Below, piece after piece: positions 1 to 7,731 of a DNA stretch of 31,954 nt. Under the pieces are notes generated by a model. The model saw only the letters and a program-made list of their open reading frames with translations. It ran no database searches and was not told the DNA's origin. Made by a program: the position numbers and the translations under genes. The DNA comes from a virus. Position 1 is the first letter of the stretch; the number at the start of each line of letters is the position of its first letter. Location of the stretch: positions 1 through 31,954 of the IMG/VR virus record IMGVR_UViG_3300003323_000316; one strand, written 5' to 3'.

Positions 1-3000
1 CCGGTCGGCGGCGGCCTTCAGGGCGGCGTCCACCTCGGGCTTGTTCGGCGCGCCTTCGAGCTGGCGCAGGGTGATGTACGTTTCGGTCTTCGCGTGGTCG
101 TTCGCCAGGAGGGCGATGCGGTTGGAGAGCACCTTCTGGACCAGGTCGCGCTCGTGGTCGGGCAGGTCGCGGAACTCCTTCAGCCTGCCGTCGGGGACGA
201 CTGGTTTCCCCGAGTCGATGCCGAGGAGTGCCCGGACAAGCGCCTCCCTGGTGGTGTGCGACCAGGGGCTCTTCGGATCGAGGCCGGTGCTGATGGTGTG
301 CAGCCGCAGCGCCTTGACGGCTTCCGCGTGGATCGGGTGGGCGTTCTTCAGATCGTCGCTGGACGGCTGGAACAGCCGTTCCATGTCGAACTGGCTGAGG
401 CGAGGGGCGGGCTGGAAGTTGTGCTCGCCGGACGCCTGCTGGATGGCGTCGTAGATGCCGTTGTGCTTGCCGTAGTTGTCGTTCTCGACCATGTAGGCGC
501 GCTGGTGCAGCGGCAGGGACGGGTTGTCCTCCGCGATGCGCTGCGCCTCCCTCGCCACCTGGGCGTGCGGGTCGTCCTTGACGCCGGTGACAACGGGCGC
601 CTGGACGCGGGCCGACAGCCATTCACGCCGGAGTCCGGTGGCGTCGATCTTCCCGGCGCGGTAGTCGGCCTCGGCCTGCTTGAGCCGCTGCACGCCCGGG
701 TGGTGGCCGGTGAAGTCGACGACCGCCTTCTCCGCGGCCTTGTCGGCCGGGCGGGCGGCGTGCACCTCGATCAGGGCGTCGACGATCTTCCGCTTCTCGT
801 CGGGGGTGAGGCTGTCGTACTGGGCTTTCGTGATGCCGGTGAGTGCCTTGACGCGGTCGTCGAGGGGCATCTTCGCGTCGTCGGCGGCCTTGAGGGCGGC
901 GGCGACGGCCGGGTGCGGCCCGGTCGCGTTGGCGATGCCGGTCATGACGCGGTCGGCGTGGATCTCGCCGATCGACGCGGTGTGGTCGAGCTTGCCGGTC
1001 GGCTTCGTCGTGCCGACCAGGATCCGGCCGTAGGAGGCGGCCTTGAGCTTCTGCTCCTGCGTGGCCTGCGGGTGGGTAGCGATAAACGCCAGCCGGGAGG
1101 TGATGGCCTTCTTGTCGTCGTCGTCGAGCTTGCCCGCCTGCTCAGGGGACAGCCGGGCGACCGCCTTGAGGACGTCGTCGGGCTTGCCGCCGCCACGGGC
1201 CGCTTTGACGGCTTCGTTCATCGGGTCGCTGTAGCCCTTGGCGGCCGAGGTGTTGCCGGGGGCTGCGGACGGAGCGTGCGAAGATCCAAAACGATCGAGG
1301 AGATCGCGGGCGGCCTGCTGCTTCTTCGGGTCAAGGAACTTCGCTCGCGCGTCGGCCAAGTCGTCACGGATCTGCTTCTTCTCGCCGTCGGGGAGCGCGT
1401 CGAAGTCCGCCTTCGACAGCTTGGCGTAGGCGTCGAGGTGCGTCTTGGCCATCTGCGCCTTGGGCGCGGTCCGGTTCGCCACCGCCCTGGCGTGCTGGAT
1501 GTGAGCGGCAGTGCCGGGTGCGTTCGGGACGGCGGGCTTGATGCCGCCGGGGGTGGCCGTGGGTGCCGGGGCAGCCGACGGCTTGTTGGGCAAGGAGACG
1601 AGGATGCCGGACTGCTTCGGCAGGAACTGCAGCTCCTTGCCGTCCTTGTCGGTGATGTACCACTGCCCGGCACCCTTGGTGATGAGCTGGTGCTGGTGGC
1701 CGGGCCCGACGCCGACGTCGTGGAACGTCTTCTCCGCCCGGGTGCCCTTGCCGTAGGTGATGTCGACGGCGCCATGCTTCTTGATCAGGCCCTGCGCGGC
1801 GAGGGGTGTCACCCGGCTGGCGATCGACGGCGCAGAAGGAGTCGACGGGGCGGAGGGGGTGGACGGCGCCGCCGGAACGGTCGAAGGCGACGGCGCCGCA
1901 CCCTTGGTGATACCCAGCTTCTGCCGGATATCTGCCGCCGCCTGCTTCGCGGTCTGCGACTGCCCGGCGTCGATCGCGTCGAGGTCGTCGGCCAGCTTCT
2001 TCTTGCCCGCGTCGTCGAGCCGCTGGTAGTCGGCCTTGTCGAGCTTGCGGTATATAAATACCCGCGCCGACGGGGACAGCTGGGATCCCGGGTCCTGCGC
2101 CTTCTTCACCTGATCGACGACGTCCGGTCCGGCGGGCTTCGCCTTCGGCGCGGTCGGTGGCGCAGCGGGCAGGCCGGGCAGGCCGGTGCTCTTGCTGGCC
2201 TGCCCGAGGCTGACCTTGCCGGGGGTACTGGACGGCCCGTTGGTCGGGTTGAGAACCGGCACGACCTTGCCACTGGGCGTGGTGACGGTTCCGGCCGGAC
2301 GGAACGTCTGGGCGGGCTTGGTGCCCGGGGCGGGCAGCTTGGCGAGGAGCTCGTCGGCCTTCTTCTGCTGCGGGCCGAAGCCGCGCTGCTTGATCGCGGC
2401 CAGCTCGTCGCGGATCGTCTTCTTGTCGGCGTCGGAGAGGCTGTCCCACTCCTGCGGGGTGATCTTCGCGGCCTTGTCGAGCTTGTAGGTGTCGGTGACC
2501 TTCGGCTGCGTGATGACGAACGCGGGGCCGCGACCGGCGACCGACGGCTTCTTACCCTTCGGGCCGAGCGGCAGCGGAGGCGGGGTCTTCACCTGCACCC
2601 CGGCGGCCTGCGACACGGACTGGCCCGCCTTGTGGGCCTGCCCGCCTGCGAGGTCGGCCTTCTGGTTGACCTGGTGCAGAGGGACAGGGGTTGCGGCGTG
2701 CGCCGGGTGGCCCGGGGCGGGCTTCGGTTTGATCTCCTGCAGCAGGTGCCGGGGGATCGGCTTGCCCTGCGCCTTCAGGTCGTTGATGCGCTTGACGCGG
2801 CGTGCGTTGGCCTTACGTACGCGCTCACCTTCGAGCTGGTGCCAGGCGCCCGGGGACACGCTGTGCAGGGTGTGCTTCCAGCCCTTGCACGGGCCCGGGT
2901 GCAGCGGGTTGCGGCAGGCGACGAGGGCGTCGCAGGTGTCATGCGCGTCGTCGTCCTGGTTGGTCCAGGCCTCCATCGCGGAGAGGAGGCTGACGCCCGG

Positions 3001-3138
3001 CGGGAACGGGACCTGCTGCCCGGCGGCGATCAGGGAGGCGACGACGCTCTGCGCGAGCCTCGGCACGTCGAGCGGCTGACTGGAGGTCTTCCCGTTGGCG
3101 CGACCGCCGAGGGTGAGCAGGCTCCCGAGCGTCGTCAT
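1..3138 (-). CDS. Very large modular head-associated protein, partial (3' end beyond left edge)
   Basis: An open frame of 1,046 codons starts at ATG 3138 (AGGA eight bases upstream) and is still open at base 1. Residues about 66-90 hold a Cys/His motif (C, then HPGPCKGWKH) also found in the upstream MuF-like protein. The rest alternates Pro/Ala/Lys-rich linkers with a helical module of roughly 25-50 residues, pattern L-x-K-A-x-aromatic-x-x-L-x-D-x-x-K-K-x-I-x-D-x-L, seen near residues 216-250, 361-391, 568-616, 658-706, 759-808 and, more weakly, 981-1027. A beta-rich stretch lies near 461-530. Position after terminase, portal and MuF genes suggests a head or scaffold-linked protein, possibly injected; long multi-domain proteins of this kind in MuF loci can end in an enzymatic or toxin domain, which would lie outside the window. 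Function not recognised; the reading frame is certain. Confidence 0.85.
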   Translation of the reverse strand, partial: MTTLGSLLTLGGRANGKTSSQPLDVPRLAQSVVASLIAAGQQVPFPPGVSLLSAMEAWTNQDDDAHDTCDALVACRNPLHPGPCKGWKHTLHSVSPGAWHQLEGERVRKANARRVKRINDLKAQGKPIPRHLLQEIKPKPAPGHPAHAATPVPLHQVNQKADLAGGQAHKAGQSVSQAAGVQVKTPPPLPLGPKGKKPSVAGRGPAFVITQPKVTDTYKLDKAAKITPQEWDSLSDADKKTIRDELAAIKQRGFGPQQKKADELLAKLPAPGTKPAQTFRPAGTVTTPSGKVVPVLNPTNGPSSTPGKVSLGQASKSTGLPGLPAAPPTAPKAKPAGPDVVDQVKKAQDPGSQLSPSARVFIYRKLDKADYQRLDDAGKKKLADDLDAIDAGQSQTAKQAAADIRQKLGITKGAAPSPSTVPAAPSTPSAPSTPSAPSIASRVTPLAAQGLIKKHGAVDITYGKGTRAEKTFHDVGVGPGHQHQLITKGAGQWYITDKDGKELQFLPKQSGILVSLPNKPSAAPAPTATPGGIKPAVPNAPGTAAHIQHARAVANRTAPKAQMAKTHLDAYAKLSKADFDALPDGEKKQIRDDLADARAKFLDPKKQQAARDLLDRFGSSHAPSAAPGNTSAAKGYSDPMNEAVKAARGGGKPDDVLKAVARLSPEQAGKLDDDDKKAITSRLAFIATHPQATQEQKLKAASYGRILVGTTKPTGKLDHTASIGEIHADRVMTGIANATGPHPAVAAALKAADDAKMPLDDRVKALTGITKAQYDSLTPDEKRKIVDALIEVHAARPADKAAEKAVVDFTGHHPGVQRLKQAEADYRAGKIDATGLRREWLSARVQAPVVTGVKDDPHAQVAREAQRIAEDNPSLPLHQRAYMVENDNYGKHNGIYDAIQQASGEHNFQPAPRLSQFDMERLFQPSSDDLKNAHPIHAEAVKALRLHTISTGLDPKSPWSHTTREALVRALLGIDSGKPVVPDGRLKEFRDLPDHERDLVQKVLSNRIALLANDHAKTETYITLRQLEGAPNKPEVDAALKAAADR
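1283..1296 (-). repeat. Dispersed 14-bp motif, copy 1
   Basis: Minus strand GATCG-TTTT-GGATC, inside the large head gene (codes LDRFGSS); one mismatch to the consensus. Confidence 0.65.
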
Positions 3139-3142
3139 ACCG

Positions 3143-3310
3143 TCATCCTACCGATTGTTTTTGATCTTCAGCGGTCGACACGGGTGTCGTAGCGAGCGCC
3201 ATCTGCGCCTTCAGCCATCGGTCCTCCTCGTGCCAGCGGCGGGCGCGCAGCCACTCCTCGCGGGTCGTCGAACGGCCCTCCCTCACAGGCGCCCAGCACA
3301 CCTCGCACAT
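3143..3310 (-). CDS. Small CxxC protein, 55 aa, unknown function
   Basis: The ATG at 3310 overlaps the stop of the MuF-like gene as TGATG, and the gene fills the gap before the large head protein, so translational coupling is likely. The product starts MCEVC, then is rich in Trp and Arg (EEWLRARRWHEEDRW) and ends AEDQKQSVG. The single Cys pair could bind metal only as half a site or as a dimer. Its last codons are written across one copy of the dispersed 14-bp motif (3153-3166). Small genes like this between head genes are common in actinophages; I do not recognise a family. Confidence 0.7.
   Translation of the reverse strand: MCEVCWAPVREGRSTTREEWLRARRWHEEDRWLKAQMALATTPVSTAEDQKQSVG
3153..3166 (+). 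repeat. Dispersed 14-bp motif, copy 2
   Basis: GATTG-TTTT-TGATC, at the 3' end of the 55-residue gene, 15 bases before the start of the large head gene. Confidence 0.75.
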
Positions 3311-4722
3311 CAGCCGCGACCGGCCTCCTTCAGCGTCTTGTCCTCGGCCGCCTTACGCTGCTTCGCCGCCTGCGCGGCCTTCGCCTTGTGGTAGGCGGCC
3401 CGCTGCTTCGGGGTCATCTTCTTCAGTTTCGCCTGCTCCCGGCGCCGCTCCAGGATGCGCTGCGCGCGACGCTCCAGAGTGTCGTGCTTGGCCTGAGCGC
3501 GGCGCTTCGCCGTGGCGTCCATGCGGTCCTGCTCGGCGGTGTCCCGCTGGGCCTGCCGCTTCGCCCGGTCGTTGTCCGACGCGGCCTGCTTCAGGGTCTG
3601 CTGGTGCGGGCGCAGCGCCTTCTGGTAGTCGGCGACCGCCCGGCGGGCCATCGCGGCCAGCTTCGGATTCCGCTTCGCCTCGGCGGCGGCGACGGCCTGC
3701 GCCTGCGCGATGGCCGTGGACAGGCCCTTGACGGCCACCTGAGCCTTCTGGACGGGATCCTTGGCGGTGGCGTCCTGCACGCCGGGCTCGTAGCCGTTGC
3801 GGTGCTGGCCTTTGCAGAGGCCGGGCTTGTGGGTCTGCATGCAGAACTCACCGGTCTTGCATGCGGTCTGCATGAGGGTGAAGCCGGACGCGGTGATCCG
3901 GTGCTGGCGGTTGTCCATCCTCGTCGGCTCGTTTTTGATCTCCATCAGCTCGGTGCACCGGCAGTTGATCACCTGATCGGCAGGGGCGTCAGCAGCGTGC
4001 GGGTGCATCATCAGCACCGCGCCCGCAGGGCCGAGCCGGAACGGGTGCCCCCACGGCTGCACCTGGCCGTCGGCCTCCCGGTGGTCCGGGCGGGTGCGCT
4101 GGTCGTCGGTGGCCAGCCAGCGGTGCACGAACTCGGTGTCGTCGTCGGCGTCGGCCACCATCGAGAACGCGTCGTGCAGGCCACCGTTGTAGGCGCCCAC
4201 CACCTCGGTGCGGGCCACCGTGCGGGCGCGGTCCTTCCATCGCTGTATCCCGGCGTCGGCGAACAGCTCCTCCACCTGCGCGGTGACGTCGGGGATGCTG
4301 GCCCCGTTGGTGGTGCCGCTGTCGATGATGTGCTTGACGAGGCCGAACACCTCGTCGGGGACGCGCTGTAGCCGGTTGGCCCGGGTGGCGATCCAGTTCC
4401 GGACGAACGGCCGAGACTCGAACAGGGTGCCGTCGGCGAACAGGTCCCGGTAGGGGGCGGCGAGGACGTCGCGGGCGACCTGCTCGCTGTACTGCTCGGT
4501 GAGGGCGTGCCACTTCGGCGTCTGCGAGAAGACGGCCATCGGGTCGGGGACGAGGGCGAGCCGGGCCACGCCACCGGCGAAGATCGCGATGCGGACGGCG
4601 GCCAGCCATTCGAGCATCATGTCGAGGTACGCCTCATACAGGGGCGGCTCGTACTGGGCGAAGACCTCGACGGCGGCCTGCTTCTGGGCCTGCGCGGTGG
4701 GCAGGGTGGTCGGCTGGGTCAT
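3310..4722 (-). CDS. MuF-like minor head (head morphogenesis) protein with C-terminal coiled coil
   Basis: 470 residues. The N-terminal half is helical; residues about 160-255 carry the phage Mu gpF pattern: RARTVARTEVVGAYNGG, then W-x-x-TDDQRTRPDHREADG, and the terminal INCRC. MuF proteins bind the portal and take part in head assembly; some are injected or carry fused effector domains. After the MuF domain comes a Cys/His cluster near residues 282-307 (CKTGEFC, then HKPGLCKGQH), followed by about 160 residues of very basic, Ala/Lys/Gln/Arg-rich predicted coiled coil. The Cys/His motif recurs in the next large gene. Start ATG 4722 lies 34 bases after the portal stop with no strong ribosome binding site close by. 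A copy of the 14-bp motif sits in the gene (3927-3940) and another at the upstream junction. Confidence 0.85.
   Translation of the reverse strand: MTQPTTLPTAQAQKQAAVEVFAQYEPPLYEAYLDMMLEWLAAVRIAIFAGGVARLALVPDPMAVFSQTPKWHALTEQYSEQVARDVLAAPYRDLFADGTLFESRPFVRNWIATRANRLQRVPDEVFGLVKHIIDSGTTNGASIPDVTAQVEELFADAGIQRWKDRARTVARTEVVGAYNGGLHDAFSMVADADDDTEFVHRWLATDDQRTRPDHREADGQVQPWGHPFRLGPAGAVLMMHPHAADAPADQVINCRCTELMEIKNEPTRMDNRQHRITASGFTLMQTACKTGEFCMQTHKPGLCKGQHRNGYEPGVQDATAKDPVQKAQVAVKGLSTAIAQAQAVAAAEAKRNPKLAAMARRAVADYQKALRPHQQTLKQAASDNDRAKRQAQRDTAEQDRMDATAKRRAQAKHDTLERRAQRILERRREQAKLKKMTPKQRAAYHKAKAAQAAKQRKAAEDKTLKEAGRG
3927..3940 (+). repeat. Dispersed 14-bp motif, copy 3
   Basis: GCTCG-TTTT-TGATC, inside the MuF-like gene between the MuF domain and the Cys/His cluster. 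Confidence 0.75.
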
Positions 4723-4744
4723 TGCTGGTCAGGCCCCATCTCCT

Positions 4745-4758
4745 GCTCGTTTTCGATC
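4745..4758 (+). repeat. Dispersed 14-bp motif, copy 4
   Basis: GCTCG-TTTT-CGATC, in the portal/MuF junction, overlapping the portal stop codon. Confidence 0.75.
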
Positions 4759-6736
4759 ATGGTGCAAGGTCTCGGCGGGCCTGCTGCAACGTCGCCTTGA
4801 GCAGGTCGGGGTCGTGCGGGACGCCCCGCGTGAGCAACTCCCGGCAGTAGCCGCCGAGGAGGTCTTCGAGGGCGTCGGCGTCCACGCCCAGCTCGGGCGC
4901 CTGCTCCCGCACGTGTGTCCACGCCCCGGCGAGCAGCGACGGCACCTTGGCCTGCTCGGCGATGACGCGGGTGTGCAGCAGGTGCTTGGGTACGGCGTGG
5001 CGGGCGCGTTGCGGGCCGGGCACGAGTCGGCCACCGGCCAGCTCCATCGCCCGGCGTACGGCGGCGTCAGCGGCGTAGAACAGCGGGTCCTGCATGGCCT
5101 TGGCCGACGCGGCGAGCTGGGACAGCTTCTGCCCCCGGATCGGCTTGACGTTCCCGGCTTCGGCGTCGGCGACCGACGGCAGGTTGGGTAGCGGCCGGTT
5201 GCCTGCGTCGGCCGGTTCAGTTCCGGCTTCGTCGTAGCCGGGGTCGCCTGGCATGAGGTCGCCTTCGGCGGGGGCTTCTGGCGGGGCCGGTTGTGCGGGG
5301 GGCTGGATCTTCGGCAGGCCGAGAATCTTCTGCACCTCGGGGTCGGCGGCGTATGCGGGCTGGGCCTGCAACAGCGACTTGACGATCTTGTAGACGCGTT
5401 CCTTATCGTCGGGGGCGTCGTCGTCGGTGAAGGCAGCGTTGTCGCGGGCTGACGCGTCGGAGATGAGGCCGTTCTCGACGAACTGCAGGGCCTGGTCGGA
5501 GCGGTTGGGCCGGACGGTGAGGGCGGCGATGTCGAACCAGAGGGTGTACTTCTCCGGGTCGGCGACGTTCGCGGCTTTGAGGGCGGGCTGGAAGTAGCCG
5601 ATATTGAGGGCGTCGGCGAGCTGGATGAGCAGCGGCTCAATGTGGATCTTGATCGAGGACTCTTCGATCTGCCACCCGGACCAGTGGTTGGTGCCGCCCA
5701 TGCCGGTGAGGACCTCGGGCGGGATGTCCAGGGACATCGCCATCCGCTTGACGGCCTCGGACCGCATGTCGATGATCTTGTCACTGATCTGCGACTCGAA
5801 CGTCAAGTGTTTGATCTTGTCCAGCGCCTCGGGCGCCGCCTGCAGGATGATCGGCACCAGCGCGGCGGCCGAGTCCCGCTGCTGCAGCGACGTCGCCATC
5901 GTGCGCTGCAGCAACTGCGTCAGGCCCTCGATGCCGGTCTGCTCGATCTCCCCGGGCACGCCGGGCGTCTGCCGGGGGAAGTCGATGCCGTCCGGCACGA
6001 GCAGCATGCCCGCCCCGGCAAGCCGGGAATCGAGCTCGGCGAACACCCGCTTGGTGGCCTGCTCCATCTCCCGCAGCACCGGAAGGATCGCCCGGGTGGT
6101 CGAGTCGGCGGCGTCGTGGCGGCGCGGGTGCGGGTTCCACACCCGGATGAGGAGGTCCTTCTGCGGGTCGAGCTTGTAGGTGCCGCCTCCGTGCGTGATC
6201 GACCGCTTGATCATGATGTCGTCGCCCCGGCGGAACACCTCCGACGACGAGCACACGTACCACTTGTCCTGGTCGGGTGTGCCGTCCTGGCCGGTGTTCT
6301 GATAGCCCTCGGCGACGATGAACACGTCCCCGGCGACCATCATGTTGATGCCCATCAGGCGCTGCGCCTGCGCCTTCGCGGCCGGGGTGCCGAACATCGT
6401 CTCGGCGATGGTCTTCACCCGGGCGTCGGTGGCCTCGTCGCCGACGGTGCCATCGTTGCTGATCTGGGCGGCGTACATGCGGCAGCGGCTGATCGCGTTG
6501 CCAATCCAGTTGACGACGAACCGCAGCTCGCCGCAGATGTCGTAGTGGCGCCACGCCTCCCACTGCCAGCGGTGGTCACCGAGCTTGAACATCTGCCACG
6601 AGGTGGCGTCGCCGAGGTTGATCGGCACGGCGGCGCCGATGAGGGAGGCCCGCCGCTCGGCGGCGCGCAGGTCGGCCTCGGTTCCCCGGTCCGGCAGCGT
6701 CCCGGCGGGCACGACCTTACGCTTGATCAGCCCCAC
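4757..6736 (-). CDS. Portal protein
   Basis: 659 residues, the usual size for actinophage portals of the SPP1-like fold. The protein forms the dodecameric ring at the head vertex through which terminase pumps DNA and to which the tail joins. Recognisable portions are the N-terminal WQMFKLGDHRWQWEAWRHY region, where the clip and wing begin, and residues about 311-379 (MRSEAVKRMAMSLDIPPEVL, then GGTNHWSGWQIEE), typical of the crown/stem helices of this family. Residues about 469-519 are a Pro/Ala-rich linker before a helical C-terminus. The start is taken as GTG 6736, five bases after the preceding stop, with AAGGGA upstream; longer upstream frames lack a binding site. Order terminase-portal-MuF supports the call. 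Confidence 0.9.
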   Translation of the reverse strand: MGLIKRKVVPAGTLPDRGTEADLRAAERRASLIGAAVPINLGDATSWQMFKLGDHRWQWEAWRHYDICGELRFVVNWIGNAISRCRMYAAQISNDGTVGDEATDARVKTIAETMFGTPAAKAQAQRLMGINMMVAGDVFIVAEGYQNTGQDGTPDQDKWYVCSSSEVFRRGDDIMIKRSITHGGGTYKLDPQKDLLIRVWNPHPRRHDAADSTTRAILPVLREMEQATKRVFAELDSRLAGAGMLLVPDGIDFPRQTPGVPGEIEQTGIEGLTQLLQRTMATSLQQRDSAAALVPIILQAAPEALDKIKHLTFESQISDKIIDMRSEAVKRMAMSLDIPPEVLTGMGGTNHWSGWQIEESSIKIHIEPLLIQLADALNIGYFQPALKAANVADPEKYTLWFDIAALTVRPNRSDQALQFVENGLISDASARDNAAFTDDDAPDDKERVYKIVKSLLQAQPAYAADPEVQKILGLPKIQPPAQPAPPEAPAEGDLMPGDPGYDEAGTEPADAGNRPLPNLPSVADAEAGNVKPIRGQKLSQLAASAKAMQDPLFYAADAAVRRAMELAGGRLVPGPQRARHAVPKHLLHTRVIAEQAKVPSLLAGAWTHVREQAPELGVDADALEDLLGGYCRELLTRGVPHDPDLLKATLQQARRDLAP

Positions 6737-6741
6737 CCTGT

Positions 6742-7041
6742 CTATCCCTTCACGCGGCCGAGAACACCAGCGGCAGCGGAGAGGACCAGCACGTAAGCGG
6801 GCACGTACAGCCACCAGTGTTGGCCGTAAGCGTAGATGATCGGGGCGGCGGGGATGCCCAGCCAGATCGACAGGCACCAGGGGCAGCGGAACAGGTAGGC
6901 CAGCTTGTCGTGGCCGCGTACGACGAGGGCGAGCAGGAACCGGTCGCGGGGCTCCTCGATCAGCTTGTCGTCGACGAGGAAGACGATCACGCGGGCGAAC
7001 GCGATGGCGTAGATGAGCCAGAGAACGGGAAGGCCGGGCAT
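6742..7041 (-). CDS. DUF1360-like membrane protein
   Basis: 99 residues with an N-terminal hydrophobic segment (LPVLWLIYAIAFARVIVFLV), the phrase DDKLIEEPRDRF, a CPWC-x-x-W motif (FRCPWCLSIWLG) and two C-terminal membrane segments. This combination (D-D-K, E-P-x-R, CPWC-W) is the signature I know from DUF1360-type proteins that actinophages and actinobacteria carry; their function is not known. The CPWC pair could bind metal or form a disulfide at the membrane. The gene sits directly upstream of the portal with a 5-base gap, so it is probably cotranscribed. No strong ribosome binding site is seen at ATG 7041. Confidence 0.75.
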   Translation of the reverse strand: MPGLPVLWLIYAIAFARVIVFLVDDKLIEEPRDRFLLALVVRGHDKLAYLFRCPWCLSIWLGIPAAPIIYAYGQHWWLYVPAYVLVLSAAAGVLGRVKG

Positions 7042-7084
7042 GACCCCATCGTAGGGGGGATGCCCGGCCTCGACGTGCAGGCGG

Positions 7085-7648
7085 TCAGAGCCAGTACCGG
7101 CCTTCGCGGTAGACGGTCTGGGCCAGGTCGAACGTGTCCCGGTCGAACAGGACCAGGGTGACCCGCTGCACGTGCCGGTAGCGGCGGGAGCTGATCGCCT
7201 TCAGGGCCTGCTCGATCGCGTCCTTGACGGGCCAGCCGTACACGCCGGAGGAGATCAGCGGGAAGGCGACCGTCCGCGCGTGGAGCTGGTCGGCGACCTT
7301 CAGCGACGAGGTGTAGGCCGACCGGAGCTGCGCCGACCGGTCTTCCTTGGTGGAGTAGACCGGGCCGACGGTGTGCACGACGTAGCGGGCGGGCAGGCGC
7401 CCGCCCCGGGTGGGAACGGCTTCGCCGACCGGCAGGCCGTCGGGGTAGAGGGTGTCGCGGATGGCCCGGCACTGGGCGAGGATGGCCGGTCCGCCCGCCG
7501 CGTGGATCGCGCCGTCCACGCCGCCTCCGCCGAGCAGGGACGACTTCGCGGCGTTGACGATGACGTCGCTGCGGCGCTTGGTGATGTCGCCGACTTCGAG
7601 GTCGATGACGGGGGCCTGCTTGCGGGAGAACAGGTTGAACAGGTTCAT
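7085..7648 (-). CDS. Macrodomain protein (ADP-ribose binding/hydrolase family) with altered active-site Asn
   Basis: 187 residues covering one macrodomain: DVIVNAAKSSLLGGGGVDG at residues 28-46, H49, and ISSGVYGWP at 132-140. Family members bind ADP-ribose and many remove it from proteins or hydrolyse O-acetyl-ADP-ribose. In the YmdB/MacroD branch the motif is NAAN...GGGGVDGxIH, where the second Asn and the Asp ten residues later are catalytic; here the second Asn is Lys35 (codon AAG) while Asp45 and His49 are kept. The protein may therefore bind more than hydrolyse. It has its own promoter and a strong AAGGAGG, after a terminator. A role against host NAD or ADP-ribose-based defence, or in reversing ADP-ribosylation, is a guess. 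Confidence 0.9.
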   Translation of the reverse strand: MNLFNLFSRKQAPVIDLEVGDITKRRSDVIVNAAKSSLLGGGGVDGAIHAAGGPAILAQCRAIRDTLYPDGLPVGEAVPTRGGRLPARYVVHTVGPVYSTKEDRSAQLRSAYTSSLKVADQLHARTVAFPLISSGVYGWPVKDAIEQALKAISSRRYRHVQRVTLVLFDRDTFDLAQTVYREGRYWL

Positions 7649-7666
7649 GGTTCCTCCTTGGCGGTC

Positions 7667-7685
7667 TGTCTGCTGACAGAATACA
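7667..7685 (-). promoter_or_regulatory. Promoter with shared 19-nt element for the macrodomain gene
   Basis: Minus strand reads TGTATTCTGTCAGCAGACA, with TATTCT as -10 and TTGCCT (7706-7701) as a weak -35 at 17-base spacing. The element matches three others in the window (consensus TGTATnCTGnnnGCAGACA) and is followed by the leader CAAGGAGG. The -35 and -10 are both inside the preceding terminator hairpin. Confidence 0.65.
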
Positions 7686-7716
7686 GCCCCTCACCTGAGC
7701 AGGCAAGGGGCTGTAT
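7681..7716 (-). terminator. Hairpin terminator after the 8481-7732 gene
   Basis: An 11-bp perfect inverted repeat (ATACAGCCCCT with AGGGGCTGTAT) with a 14-base loop that itself can form CCTG-AG-CAGG. It follows the stop at 7732 on the minus strand; the trailing sequence TTCTGT is only weakly U-rich. The next promoter overlaps its far arm. Confidence 0.7.
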
Positions 7717-7731
7717 GCAACCGGGCGGGAA

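Noticed and set aside
94-3192. 1,032-codon open frame on the plus strand
   Set aside because: It mirrors the large minus-strand head gene; its protein is Gly/Arg/Val-rich with no domain, and the minus-strand frame has proper start, binding site, codon use and repeats.
5811-5818. Possible twelfth copy of the 14-bp motif (GTGTTTGATCTT)
   Set aside because: It lacks the four-T spacer and the left half, so it does not meet the consensus.
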